64,000 bases of DNA from Halotalea alkalilenta DSM 17697 (GTDB lineage Bacteria; Pseudomonadota; Gammaproteobacteria; Pseudomonadales; Halomonadaceae): contig NZ_KK211227.1 of assembly GCF_000621205.1 (NCBI RefSeq), forward strand, positions 28,663-92,662, read 5' to 3'. This document shows positions 19,291-27,790 of this stretch, piece after piece (positions within the stretch are counted from its first letter, which is position 1; each line of letters begins with the position of its first letter). The notes beneath the pieces are model-generated. The model was not told the origin of the DNA and ran no database searches. It saw only the letters and a list, made by a program, of their open reading frames with translations. The position numbers and the translations under genes were made by a program.

Positions 19291-20067
19291 TCAGCGCCTG
19301 GACCGGAACAGCGCCCGCACATTGGCGCTGGTGGTTTCACCGAGACAGGCGGGCTCCACACCTCTCAGTCGCGCCACCTCGGCGGCCACCAGCGGGAGGT
19401 TGGAGGGGGTGTTGCGCTGTTCGCGACCGCGCAGTGGCGCCGGCAGCATGTCGGGAGAATCGGTCTCGAGCACGAAGCCATCCTCTGGCAGTGCCGCCAC
19501 CACGCGCTTGAGCTTCTGCGCACGATCGAAGGTCACCGCACCGCCGATGCCAAGCAAAAAGCCCGCGTCGAGGAAGCGCTCGGCCTGTTGAAGACTGCCC
19601 GCAAAGGCGTGGATCAGCCCGCCCGGCAGCCGTGGATGACGGCCGAGCCGCTGGGCGACCTGGTCATTGAGCCGAACGCAGTGCACCACCACTGGCAGCC
19701 GCAGGCGCTCGGCGATCCCAAGCTGTGCCTCGAACAGCGCCCACTGGGCATCATCGCGCGATCTCGCATCGACCCCGCACTCACCGAGTGCGACGACCCC
19801 CGCCGGCCGCGTCGAGAGCAGCCGCTCGAGCGCGTCCAGGTCGTTGTCTTCGCCCTCGCATCGATGCTCGAACCAGGGGTGCAGGCCGAGGCATACCGAT
19901 ACCTCCGCGTGCCGCTGCGCCAGCGCCAGCAGCGGCACCCAGCTGGCGCGGTCGGTGGCGGCAGAAACGAAAGCGCGGACCCCATTGGTCCGCGCCGCCT
20001 CGATGACCGCCTCGCGATCCGGATCGAACGCGGCGGCGGCAAGATGGCAATGGGCATCGATCAGCAT
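19291..20067 (-). CDS. TatD family metal-dependent hydrolase (YjjV-like)
   Basis: The 258-residue TIM-barrel protein carries the TatD metal ligands in order: IDAHCHL at residues 3-9, LGLHPWFEH, GECGVDA, VVHCVR, IHAFAGS and the terminal LETDSPDM. TatD proteins are Mg2+-dependent 3'-5' exonucleases or related deoxyribonucleases. Length and the FEHR/GVDARSR details suggest the YjjV branch rather than TatD proper. It lies 13 bases downstream of mscL on the same strand and is probably cotranscribed with it. Confidence 0.9.
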   Translation of the reverse strand: MLIDAHCHLAAAAFDPDREAVIEAARTNGVRAFVSAATDRASWVPLLALAQRHAEVSVCLGLHPWFEHRCEGEDNDLDALERLLSTRPAGVVALGECGVDARSRDDAQWALFEAQLGIAERLRLPVVVHCVRLNDQVAQRLGRHPRLPGGLIHAFAGSLQQAERFLDAGFLLGIGGAVTFDRAQKLKRVVAALPEDGFVLETDSPDMLPAPLRGREQRNTPSNLPLVAAEVARLRGVEPACLGETTSANVRALFRSRR

Positions 20068-20080
20068 CGAAGCGCAGGCC

Positions 20081-20563
20081 TCAGCTGGCTGGCTGGGCGG
20101 CCTCGAGCTGGGAAGTGCACGCCGAGCAGCGGGTCGCTTTCAGCGGCACGCTGGAGAGGCAGTACGGGCACTCCTTGGTGGTCGGCGCGGCCGCCGCCTC
20201 TTCCTTCTGGGTCATGCGCTGCAGCTTGGTGATGTTGCGAATCAGCATGAAGCAGACCAACGCGACCAGCAGGAAGGAGATGGTGGCGTTGAGGAACAGC
20301 CCGAAGTTGATCGTCACCGCACCGGCGGCCTGCGCATCGGCGAGCGTGGCGTAGGGGCCCGCAGTGGCGCCGTCGCGCAGGGTGACGAATAGGTCGGTGA
20401 AGTTGAGCCCCCCGGTGACCAGACCGAGTATCGGGGTGAATACGTCCCGGACCAGACTATTGACGATCGAGGTGAACGCCGCCCCGATGATGATCCCGAT
20501 CGCCATGTCGACCACATTGCCCTTGACCGCGAAATCGCGAAAATCCTTGAGAAAGCCTGCCAT
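20081..20563 (-). CDS. mscL: Large-conductance mechanosensitive channel MscL with a C-terminal CxxC pair
   Basis: The 160-residue protein begins with the conserved KDFRDFAVKGNVVDMAIGII segment (N-terminal amphipathic helix and pore-lining TM1 with its glycine/alanine packing face), followed by a periplasmic loop and TM2 (about residues 85-110, ATISFLLVALVCFMLI). MscL opens at near-lytic membrane tension to release solutes on hypo-osmotic shock. Instead of the usual short charged C-terminal helix bundle it ends in a CPYC-x11-CSAC pattern, a likely zinc ribbon. Start MAGFLKDF has a clear ribosome site. tatD follows. Confidence 0.94.
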   Translation of the reverse strand: MAGFLKDFRDFAVKGNVVDMAIGIIIGAAFTSIVNSLVRDVFTPILGLVTGGLNFTDLFVTLRDGATAGPYATLADAQAAGAVTINFGLFLNATISFLLVALVCFMLIRNITKLQRMTQKEEAAAAPTTKECPYCLSSVPLKATRCSACTSQLEAAQPAS

Positions 20564-20754
20564 CTTCGCCTGACTCCTTGAATGTTATCTATCTCGGCGC
20601 CCAAAAGAGCCGGGTGCCTCAGTCTTGTTGGTTCACCGCCCTCGCGCGGCAACGTCTTGACCTTAGTCGCCTTTCGTTTCCATCGCTAGGGAGTGAGGCC
20701 GGCTGGAAACGGTACGTCCGCGCTTGGAACGCACGCCCCGAAGCCGGCTTGCGT

Positions 20755-22341
20755 TCAGTGTTCGCGGGTGGCGCGGAACTCGATCTCGGGCCAGCGCTCC
20801 TGCATCAATTGCAGGTTGACCCGGGTCGGCGCCAGATAAGTGAGAAAGCCTCCGCCGTCGATGGCCAGGTTCTCGGTCGACTTGCGCTTGAGCTCGTCGA
20901 GCTTGCGCTCGTCGCCGTGCAGCCAGCGCGCGGTCTGGACGTTGACCGCTTCGTACAGGCAGTCGACTTTGTATTCGTCATGCAGCCGATGGGCGACCAC
21001 ATCGAACTGCAGCATACCCACCGCGCCGACGATCAGATCGTTGTTGTTGATCGGCATGAATACCTGCGTAGCGCCCTCCTCGGAGAGCTGCTGGAGCCCT
21101 TTCTGCAGCGCCTTGGCCTTGAGCGGATCCTTCAGCCGTACCCGCCGGAAGAGCTCCGGGGCGAAGTGGGGAATGCCAGTGAAGCGCATCACCTCGCCCG
21201 CGGTGAAGGTATCGCCGATCTGGATCGTGCCGTGGTTGTGAAGCCCGATGATGTCACCCGGCCAGGCTTCATCGACCTGGCTGCGGTCGGCCGCCATGAA
21301 GGTCAGCGCATCGGCGATCTTGACCTCCTTGCCGAGCCTTACGTGGTGCATCTTCATGTTCTTCTCGTAGCTGCCCGAACAGACCCTGAGAAACGCCACC
21401 CGATCACGATGGCGCGGGTCCATGTTGGCCTGGATCTTGAACACGAAGCCGGTGAAACGCTCATCCTCGGGCGTCACCGCACGCTGATCGGTCTGGTAGG
21501 TCTGCGGCGGCGGCGCGTACTCGACGAAACCATCGAGCATCTCACGCACACCGAAGTTGCCCATCGCCGTGCCGAAGAACACCGGGGTCAGCTCACCACG
21601 CCGGTAGGCGTCGAGGTCGAACTCGTGCGACGCCCCGCGCACCAGCTCGATCTCCTCGCGCAGCTCTGAAGCGACCAGGGCGCCAAGCACCGAGTCGACC
21701 TCGGCACTGTCGAGTCCATCGATGTGGACGTCGTCAGGGATCCGGTGACCCTGCCCGGACTTGTAGAAATAAAGGCGATCCTCGAGCAGGTGGTAGACGC
21801 CCTTGAATGCCTTGCCCATGCCGATCGGCCAGGTCACCGGCGCGCACTGGATGCCGAGGACGGTCTCGATCTCGTCCATCACCTCCACCGGGTCGCGGGT
21901 CTCACGATCCATCTTGTTGATGAAGGTGAGGATCGGCGTGTCGCGCAGCCGACATACCTCCATCAGCTTGATCGTGCGCTCCTCGACGCCCTTGGCGCAG
22001 TCGACCACCATCAGGGCGGAGTCGACCGCGGTCAGGGTCCGATAGGTATCCTCGGAGAAGTCCTCGTGGCCGGGGGTGTCGAGCAGGTTGACGATCCGTC
22101 CGCGATAGGGGAACTGCATCACCGAGGTGGTCACCGAGATGCCGCGCTCCTGCTCCATCTTCATCCAGTCGGAGGTGGCGTGGCGCGCCTCGCGCTTGCT
22201 CTTGACCGCACCGGCGACCTGGATCGCGTTACCGAACAGCAAGAGCTTTTCGGTCAACGTGGTCTTACCAGCGTCAGGGTGGGAGATGATGGCAAAGGTA
22301 CGTCTAAGCCCCGCTTGCTGGGCTTGCATTGAATCAGACAT
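20755..22341 (-). CDS. prfC: Peptide chain release factor 3
   Basis: RF3 is the GTPase that removes RF1/RF2 from the ribosome after termination. The 528-residue product has the G1 motif [12 protein letters not shown] near residue 18, [14 protein letters not shown] (G3) and FINKMDRE (G4), and its full length matches RF3. The N-terminal [14 protein letters not shown] and the [15 protein letters not shown] switch region are RF3-specific and separate it from EF-G. It is a single-gene unit; its start region faces the AcoR-like gene downstream of it across 188 bases. Confidence 0.97.
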   Translation of the reverse strand: MSDSMQAQQAGLRRTFAIISHPDAGKTTLTEKLLLFGNAIQVAGAVKSKREARHATSDWMKMEQERGISVTTSVMQFPYRGRIVNLLDTPGHEDFSEDTYRTLTAVDSALMVVDCAKGVEERTIKLMEVCRLRDTPILTFINKMDRETRDPVEVMDEIETVLGIQCAPVTWPIGMGKAFKGVYHLLEDRLYFYKSGQGHRIPDDVHIDGLDSAEVDSVLGALVASELREEIELVRGASHEFDLDAYRRGELTPVFFGTAMGNFGVREMLDGFVEYAPPPQTYQTDQRAVTPEDERFTGFVFKIQANMDPRHRDRVAFLRVCSGSYEKNMKMHHVRLGKEVKIADALTFMAADRSQVDEAWPGDIIGLHNHGTIQIGDTFTAGEVMRFTGIPHFAPELFRRVRLKDPLKAKALQKGLQQLSEEGATQVFMPINNNDLIVGAVGMLQFDVVAHRLHDEYKVDCLYEAVNVQTARWLHGDERKLDELKRKSTENLAIDGGGFLTYLAPTRVNLQLMQERWPEIEFRATREH

Positions 22342-22529
22342 TACGCCTCGGACTTGATTCGTACGTGCCCTTGGAAACGAGGCTGAAGTGGCCTCATCGG
22401 GCTTGGCTGTGAGATTGGGGATTGTACCGGCCCGCCCCGCTCTCGGCTACGAATCGTCGCCCGTTCAGCCTGGCGGTCGAACCGAAACGCCTGGCGACTC
22501 GCGAAGAGACCACCCGGCCTGCCCGCCGA

Positions 22530-23633
22530 TCAGGTCAGCTCGTCATCGTCGGGCAGCGCACGTATTTTCTTGTAAAGCGTAGTGCGAGAGATACCGAGCT
22601 CGCGCGCCGTGGCAGAAACGTTGCCGCCATAGGCGCGAAGCCGCCTCGCCACCGTCTGCAGCGTCTGCTCGCGCAAATCCGGCTGGCGCGGCGCTGATCG
22701 CACGGCAGGCTGAGGACGGCTCGCCCCGCGCACGAGATCGACGAACACCGCCGTGCCGTCGACCAAGGGCAGGCGCTGGGCGGCTCCTGGCTTCAACAAC
22801 CGCCGCCGCTGGGCGGGCCGGGCGGCGGCGAACAGCTCGCCTACGTGCAAAACCGGCATCGCTCCCGCTATCGGCAGGCCCAGCGCACGACGCGCGATCC
22901 GATTGGCCGCGCGAAGCTGACCATCGCCATCGACGGCCAGCAGCCCTTGCAGGGGGGATTCCGTCCAGCGAGGGTCATGACGTAGCCGCACGATATGGCA
23001 ATCACGCAGACCAGCGATCAGGCGGTTTTCCGTGGCCAGTGCCGCTCGGCGAAAATGCGCCAGCAGGAGCTCGGGATCCCGCTCCCCGACCCCGGTGATA
23101 TCCAGCGCTCCGATCAGCTCGCCTTCGAGCCCATGCAATGGCACCGAGAGGCAGAACACCGTATCGAATTCGCTCAGGTAGTGCTGGCTACCACGCAGTA
23201 CGATCGGCTGGTTCTCGGCCAATACGCAGCTCGGCGCCGTGGTACCGACGTCCATTTCCTGGATGCGCCGACCGACCTGGATCGGCCGCAGCAGCGCGGG
23301 AACGTCCCGCCCCTTGTATTGATGAACGATCATACCGCGCGGATTGACGCAGAAGACGGTCCAGTGAGGGCCGCCAAAGGCGGCCCACAATTGCTCCATC
23401 TCTGCGCGTACGCACTGAATGAGACGGCGATCGTCCGGGTGCGCGCGGGGGTTGTCCCGCGGCTTGAGCGCCTTGTAGTCGGGCGAACTCCAGGGTGAGA
23501 TCCCCGCCTTGCGCGAGCGATCCCACGAGCGCGCCACCGCATCCGGCAGCAGCTGCGCCGGCAACGCTTCGCCCTCAGCGAAGCGTACGCGAGCCTGTTT
23601 GAGTCGTTGCGAACACAATGCTTCCGTTGCCAT
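22530..23633 (-). CDS. AcoR-like regulator: GAF domain and Fis-type HTH, no AAA+ domain
   Basis: The 367-residue protein starts like AcoR-type activators (LPDAVARSWDRSRKAGISPW), followed by a GAF region (about residues 70-210, with the MDVGTTAPSCVLAENQP block) and a short PAS-like stretch, and ends in a Fis-type helix-turn-helix (GNVSATARELGISRTTLYKK). The central sigma54-interaction AAA+ domain with GAFTGA and Walker motifs that AcoR carries is absent, so it cannot drive sigma54 promoters in the usual way. It lies downstream of the alcohol and aldehyde dehydrogenase genes in the same orientation and probably regulates them. Confidence 0.85.
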   Translation of the reverse strand: MATEALCSQRLKQARVRFAEGEALPAQLLPDAVARSWDRSRKAGISPWSSPDYKALKPRDNPRAHPDDRRLIQCVRAEMEQLWAAFGGPHWTVFCVNPRGMIVHQYKGRDVPALLRPIQVGRRIQEMDVGTTAPSCVLAENQPIVLRGSQHYLSEFDTVFCLSVPLHGLEGELIGALDITGVGERDPELLLAHFRRAALATENRLIAGLRDCHIVRLRHDPRWTESPLQGLLAVDGDGQLRAANRIARRALGLPIAGAMPVLHVGELFAAARPAQRRRLLKPGAAQRLPLVDGTAVFVDLVRGASRPQPAVRSAPRQPDLREQTLQTVARRLRAYGGNVSATARELGISRTTLYKKIRALPDDDELT

Positions 23634-23679
23634 GGAACCCTCGTCGACGATGCGCCCAGCGCTTCGATGACGAAAGCCT

Positions 23680-24804
23680 TCAGTCCGATATCTTGATGAT
23701 CGGCTTGAGCGTGACGCCCTCGACGCTATCCTGCGCGGCCTGGTTGATCTGCTCCAGCGGATAGAATTTCACCAATCTATCGAAAGGGAAACGGCCCTGC
23801 TGGAAAAGCTGGACCAACTGCGGAATGAATACCCGCGGCACGCTATCGCCCTCGACGATACCGCGGATACTGCGCCCGCCCAACAGCAGCCCATTGACGT
23901 CGAACTCGGCTTTGGTGCCAAGCTTGGGCGCACCGACCACGCCGATGGTACCCAGACTGCCCAGCGCCTCGATACCAGCGGCGAGCACCTCCGGGCGACC
24001 GGTCGATTCGAGCGCGAAGTCGGCGCCGCCGGTGATCGCGCGCACCGCCTCGATCACGTCCACCTCGCGACTGTTGACCGTGTGGGTGGCGCCAAGCTCC
24101 CTGGCCAGCTCCAATCGCGATGGCACCACGTCGATCGCAACGATGGTGGTCGCCCCGGCCACGCGCGCGGCCATCACCGCGCTCAGACCGACCGCGCCGG
24201 CGCCGTAGCTTGCGAAGCTGCTGCCCGGGCGCACTTTCAGCGAGTTGATCACCGCGCCGGCGCCGGTCTGGATACCGCAGCCGAGTGGACCGAGCAGTTC
24301 CAACGGGGCGTCGGCCGGCACTTTGATCGCATTTCTCTCACGTGCGACCGCGTAGGTCGCGAACGAGGACTGGGCGAAGAAGTGATCGTGCAGCGGCTCG
24401 CCGGCCGGAGTCTGCAGCGCGGTGTGGCCGTGCGCATCGCCGCCGCCGAAATTCAGCCCGAAGAAGTCGTTGCAGTAGGCCTCGTGACCGCTGGCGCAGA
24501 AGTTGCAGTGGCCACAGGCGCCGTAGGTGAGAACCACATGGTCGCCTACCTCGAGACCCTCGACCTCCGGTCCCAGCGCCTCGACCACGCCCGCCCCTTC
24601 ATGCCCCAGCACCGCCGGCAACGGCACCGGATAGTACTGGTCACGCACGATCAGATCGGTATGGCAGAGCCCGGTGGCGACTATCCGCACCAGCACCTCG
24701 TCCGCCCGCGGGGCGCGGATGCGTGCCGACTCGATGGTGAAAGGCTTGCCTGGCGCGCGCGCCACCGCCACGGTGATGTCGCGCAGTTCGACTGCTGCAG
24801 TCAT
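23680..24804 (-). CDS. Zn-dependent NAD(P)+ alcohol dehydrogenase, aryl-alcohol (XylB) type
   Basis: The 374-residue medium-chain dehydrogenase shows the catalytic zinc ligands (GLCHTD, GHEGAGVVE and a later LGPLGCGIQTG cysteine), the structural zinc cluster CGHCNFCASGHEAYC and the nucleotide fold YGAGAVGLSAV. Sequence features match the benzyl/aryl-alcohol dehydrogenase branch; substrate is inferred. GAGGGAAA precedes the ATG at 24804, and an in-frame extension to 24921 overlaps the neighbouring gene. It lies ten bases after the aldehyde dehydrogenase, so the two likely oxidise an alcohol to its acid in sequence. Confidence 0.88.
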   Translation of the reverse strand: MTAAVELRDITVAVARAPGKPFTIESARIRAPRADEVLVRIVATGLCHTDLIVRDQYYPVPLPAVLGHEGAGVVEALGPEVEGLEVGDHVVLTYGACGHCNFCASGHEAYCNDFFGLNFGGGDAHGHTALQTPAGEPLHDHFFAQSSFATYAVARERNAIKVPADAPLELLGPLGCGIQTGAGAVINSLKVRPGSSFASYGAGAVGLSAVMAARVAGATTIVAIDVVPSRLELARELGATHTVNSREVDVIEAVRAITGGADFALESTGRPEVLAAGIEALGSLGTIGVVGAPKLGTKAEFDVNGLLLGGRSIRGIVEGDSVPRVFIPQLVQLFQQGRFPFDRLVKFYPLEQINQAAQDSVEGVTLKPIIKISD

Positions 24805-24814
24805 GTCGTTTCCC

Positions 24815-26278
24815 TCAGATCGGATAAGCGGGCGCCTCGCCCTTGACGGTGAGCCACTGCCATTGGGTGAACTCCTCCCAGTTGGCAGGACCGCCGATGC
24901 TGCTGCCATTGCCGGAGGCACCGACGCCGCCGAAAGGATTGATCACTTCATCGTTGACGGTCTGGTCGTTGATGTGCAGAAGGCCCGTGCGCAGGCGCTC
25001 GCCCAGGCGCAGAGCGCGACCGACATCGCTGGACAACACCGCCATCGACAGTCCGTACTCGGTGTCATTGGCGAGCGTGATCGCGTCTTCATCGCTGTCG
25101 AACGGCACTACCACCGCCACCGGACCGAAGATCTCCTGATGGAAGGCGGGGTTGTCGGCGGTGACGCCGCTGAGCACGGTCGGCTGGAAGAACAGCTCGG
25201 TGAAGCTGCCGCCGGTCTCGACCTTGGCACCGGCGGCGACGGCCTGCTCGACCACTCGCGCGGCATTGTCACGCTGCACGGCATTGATCAGCGGCCCGAT
25301 GGCCACCTCTTCCTTGGCCGGATCACCGACTTTGAGGCTGCGCGCCTTGGCGGTGAGCCTGGTCAGGAATTCGTCGTAGATGCCGCGCTGGACCAGCACT
25401 CGGCCGGCGGACATGCAGATCTGGCCCTGGTGCAGGTAGACGCCCCAGGCGGTATTGGCGATGGCCAGGTCGAGATCGGCATCGTCGAGCACGATCAGCG
25501 AGTTCTTGCCGCCCAGTTCGAGCGATACCTTCTTCAAATGCTTGCTGGCGGCCTCACCGACCTTGCGCCCGGCTGCGGTGGAGCCGGTGAACTGGATCAT
25601 CGCGACGTTGGGATCGGCGGTCAGCGCGGCACCGGCGGCACCGTCGCCCGGCAGTACGTGCAGCACGCCCTCCGGCAGACCGGCCAGCTCGAACAGCCGC
25701 GCGATGACCAGACCACCGCATACAGCGGTGCGCGGGTCAGGCTTTAGCACCACGGCGTTGCCCAATGCCAGCGCCGGTGCCACAGCCCGTATCGCCAGGT
25801 ACAAGGGGAAGTTGAATGGCGAGATCACCCCGACCACGCCGAGCGGGCGGCGCCGTGCCAGGCTCAGCCGGCCTGGCGTGGACGGCAGCACTTCGCCAGT
25901 GCTCCGCGACGGCAGCGCAGCGGCCTCGTGCAGCACCTTGGCGCTGATCGATGCCTCGAAACCGGCCTTCAACCTGGTCGAGCCGCTTTCGCGCACGATC
26001 CATTCGGCGATCTCGCCGCTGTAGCGCTCGGCCAGCTGCGCGGCCTTGCGCAACACCTGAGCGCGCTGCTCGTAAGCTGCCTCGGCCCAGCCGCGCTGGG
26101 CCCGAGCGGCGGCAGCGGCCGCGACGCCGATCTGCTCGGGGCTGGCCATGCCGATGCGCCCCAACGTCTCGCCGGTGGCGGGCTCGGTCACCTCGCAGAC
26201 GCTATCCGTCGACTCCCAACGTCCGGTGAACAGCGTCCCGGACCAGAAGTCGCCCCGCAAGAATGTGTCGTCGCTCAT
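24815..26278 (-). CDS. NAD(P)+ aldehyde dehydrogenase, benzaldehyde dehydrogenase (XylC)-like
   Basis: The 487-residue ALDH-superfamily protein has the cofactor fold FTGSTAAGRKVGEAA, the general-base glutamate in ELGGKNSLIVLDDADLD and the nucleophilic cysteine in GQICMSAGR. The N-terminal LFTGRW and the SPFNFPLYLAIRAVAPALALGN block are typical of aryl-aldehyde members such as XylC. CGAGGAAATAG precedes the ATG. It is the first gene of an ALDH - alcohol dehydrogenase - regulator set and has 13-bp tandem repeats about 155-206 bases upstream. Oxidation of other aliphatic or aromatic aldehydes is possible. Confidence 0.88.
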   Translation of the reverse strand: MSDDTFLRGDFWSGTLFTGRWESTDSVCEVTEPATGETLGRIGMASPEQIGVAAAAAARAQRGWAEAAYEQRAQVLRKAAQLAERYSGEIAEWIVRESGSTRLKAGFEASISAKVLHEAAALPSRSTGEVLPSTPGRLSLARRRPLGVVGVISPFNFPLYLAIRAVAPALALGNAVVLKPDPRTAVCGGLVIARLFELAGLPEGVLHVLPGDGAAGAALTADPNVAMIQFTGSTAAGRKVGEAASKHLKKVSLELGGKNSLIVLDDADLDLAIANTAWGVYLHQGQICMSAGRVLVQRGIYDEFLTRLTAKARSLKVGDPAKEEVAIGPLINAVQRDNAARVVEQAVAAGAKVETGGSFTELFFQPTVLSGVTADNPAFHQEIFGPVAVVVPFDSDEDAITLANDTEYGLSMAVLSSDVGRALRLGERLRTGLLHINDQTVNDEVINPFGGVGASGNGSSIGGPANWEEFTQWQWLTVKGEAPAYPI

Positions 26279-26432
26279 CTATTTCCTCGTTTCTTCAAGG
26301 TTCCAACCCGGCGAAACCGGCAGCCAACGACCGCCCCGGGCAAGATCGTCGCCCAGCGACCCGCTCGCCCACCTGGGCCCCGCAGGCGGCAGGCAGGGGT
26401 GCGGGCCGATCATCGAATCGCGCATCATGCAG

Positions 26433-26484
26433 GTACTTGATTCAAGTACTCGATTCAGGCACTCGATTCAGGTACTCGATTCAG
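26433..26484. repeat. Four 13-bp tandem repeats upstream of the aldehyde dehydrogenase operon
   Basis: Four adjacent 13-base units occupy 26433-26445, 26446-26458, 26459-26471 and 26472-26484. The second and fourth are identical (GTACTCGATTCAG); the third has GC instead of GT at its start; the first reads GTACTTGATTCAA. They lie in non-coding DNA ahead of the leftward aldehyde dehydrogenase gene. An operator array for the AcoR-like regulator is a guess; simple slippage expansion is the alternative. Confidence 0.75.
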
Positions 26485-26907
26485 GTAATTGGCAGGACTG
26501 ATCGAAAGACATGAGCCACGTTGTTCGACTCCGACGATCGGCGAGCGCCTTATTTAAGGGGGGGTGCGACAATCTGTGCCACTAGCCTTTCGCTTATCAA
26601 TCATAACTTGTTGTAATTAAATGAATTATCCGTGAAAGGGATGTTCATTTACTGAACACTGGCGGACATTGCGGCGTTCGCTCGGGGCAAGCGGGCCGGG
26701 GGAGCGCTCCTCTGAACGGCCGGCGACCGCGGGAAGATCGAAACGGAGGTGGGGTCCGAGCTCGCGAGGCTGGACAACGCGAGCCGGACTGACCAAGAAT
26801 CGCGCTTGTCGGTACATCGTTTGGACACTCGTTTCGAAACACCGCGGCGGCGCCTTCCCCAGGCGCCGCCAACTTCTCTTGGCCAGCACACCCTTTGGGC
26901 GGACACC
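26485..26907. other. Intergenic region with AT-rich segment
   Basis: The segment 26545-26640 is distinctly AT-rich and includes the dyad CCTTATTTAAGG (26548-26559) and a TAATTAAATGAATTATC stretch that could contain promoters for either direction. From 26650 to 26907 the GC-rich sequence is open in the frame of the next gene back to 26749 but has no convincing ribosome site or protein signal. Confidence 0.35.
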
Positions 26908-27378
26908 GTGAGCGCGACACGCGACTATTTGATCGAAAGGGCACGCCGACTCATCGAGCAGGAGGAGAACCTCGACCGTCGCGAGCTCGAGGCGGCGCGC
27001 CAGTGGGTACTGGCCGTACATCGGCTCTACGCGCGCCTCGGCAGCTGGCTCGATGAGATCAGCGCCTCGAGGCTCGCCCACTCCACCGCTGCCGCCGAAC
27101 TCACCGTAGAGCTCAGCAGCGAAGAGCAGGCCGTGCCGATTGAGCAGTTCAGGGTTCATGCCGGCAGCCTGACGGTGACCCTCGATCCGACCCTGTTCGT
27201 CGGCGAGCAGCGGGTGATTCGCGCCGGCACCGAAGAACAGGCGCTACTGCTGGTGCGCACCGCCACGGGAGCGTGGGAGATCGCCAGTCTCAAGACCTCG
27301 GGACGCCTTTCGAGCCGTCGCGATCCACTCGATCAAGAAAGCTTCTATGCCAGCTTGATCACGCTGCTGGGACTCTGA
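26908..27378 (+). CDS. Hypothetical protein
   Basis: I do not recognise a named family. The proposed 156-residue product starts at GTG 26908 (VSATRDYLIERA) because from there the sequence becomes a regular amphipathic helix rich in Glu, Arg and Leu (IERARRLIEQEENLDRRE, then RQWVLAVHRLYARLG), followed by a mixed beta-like C-terminal half (FRVHAGSLTVTLDPTLF, EEQALLLVRT, WEIASLKT). No signal peptide, membrane segment or cysteine motif is visible. The ribosome site is weak; the frame stays open to 26749, so the start is uncertain. Confidence 0.6.
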   Translation: MSATRDYLIERARRLIEQEENLDRRELEAARQWVLAVHRLYARLGSWLDEISASRLAHSTAAAELTVELSSEEQAVPIEQFRVHAGSLTVTLDPTLFVGEQRVIRAGTEEQALLLVRTATGAWEIASLKTSGRLSSRRDPLDQESFYASLITLLGL

Positions 27379-27427
27379 GCGCGACAGGAAAAAACCGCGT
27401 TTTTCGATATGTAGTAAATTTACAACA

Positions 27428-27441
27428 ACTAGACTTTGGTC
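27428..27441. promoter_or_regulatory. Dyad in the promoter region of the tiny ORF
   Basis: TAGACTTTGGTCTA is an inverted repeat (TAGAC/GTCTA) directly followed by an AT-rich ATATG, and a perfect GTAAATTTAC palindrome lies just upstream. Together they make the only AT-rich patch before the small ORF at 27496 and could be a promoter with an operator. Confidence 0.35.
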
Positions 27442-27495
27442 TAATATGTCTTTGCATTCGAATCGCCCCTCCTCACCCGATGCGAGGCCACCGCC

Positions 27496-27600
27496 ATGCA
27501 AAGCGCCCATGAAGTGATGCTCAAGGAAGACCAGCGCATGCGACTGCGTCGCGCCCGTGAAGCCCACGAGCGTAACTTCCCGCAGCAGAAAGTAGCTTGA
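27496..27600 (+). CDS. Tiny basic ORF (34 residues)
   Basis: ATG at 27496, with GAGG nine bases upstream, opens a 34-codon frame (MQSAHEVMLKEDQRMRLRRA and on to QQKVA) that is a single charged, Arg/Glu-rich helix by composition. It is bracketed by an AT-rich promoter-like patch upstream and a strong inverted repeat 31 bases downstream, the arrangement expected of a real small gene. No family recognised. Confidence 0.4.
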   Translation: MQSAHEVMLKEDQRMRLRRAREAHERNFPQQKVA

Positions 27601-27631
27601 CCCTCGCGCCCCGCGGCGCGCTTCTTCCCAA

Positions 27632-27665
27632 AGCACGGGCCATCGATCGATCGGTGGCCCGTGCT
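27632..27665 (+). terminator. Inverted repeat after the tiny ORF
   Basis: AGCACGGGCCA (27632-27642) pairs perfectly with TGGCCCGTGCT (27655-27665) over 11 base pairs around a 12-base loop. The stem is strong, but no T-tract follows, so the type of termination is uncertain. Confidence 0.5.
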
Positions 27666-27790
27666 CGTATCCAGTCATAGCCGCGCTGCTCCGGGCCATC
27701 GTCCAAGGCGTTCGAGCCCGCGACGCGACAATGCAACCGATGTGATGAGCCGTTAAGATGGCAGTCCCTTTCCCGGTTTGAGCGGTATCC

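Noticed and set aside
26433..26484. CRISPR array
   Set aside because: Units are only 13 bases and directly adjacent, with no spacers and no cas genes.
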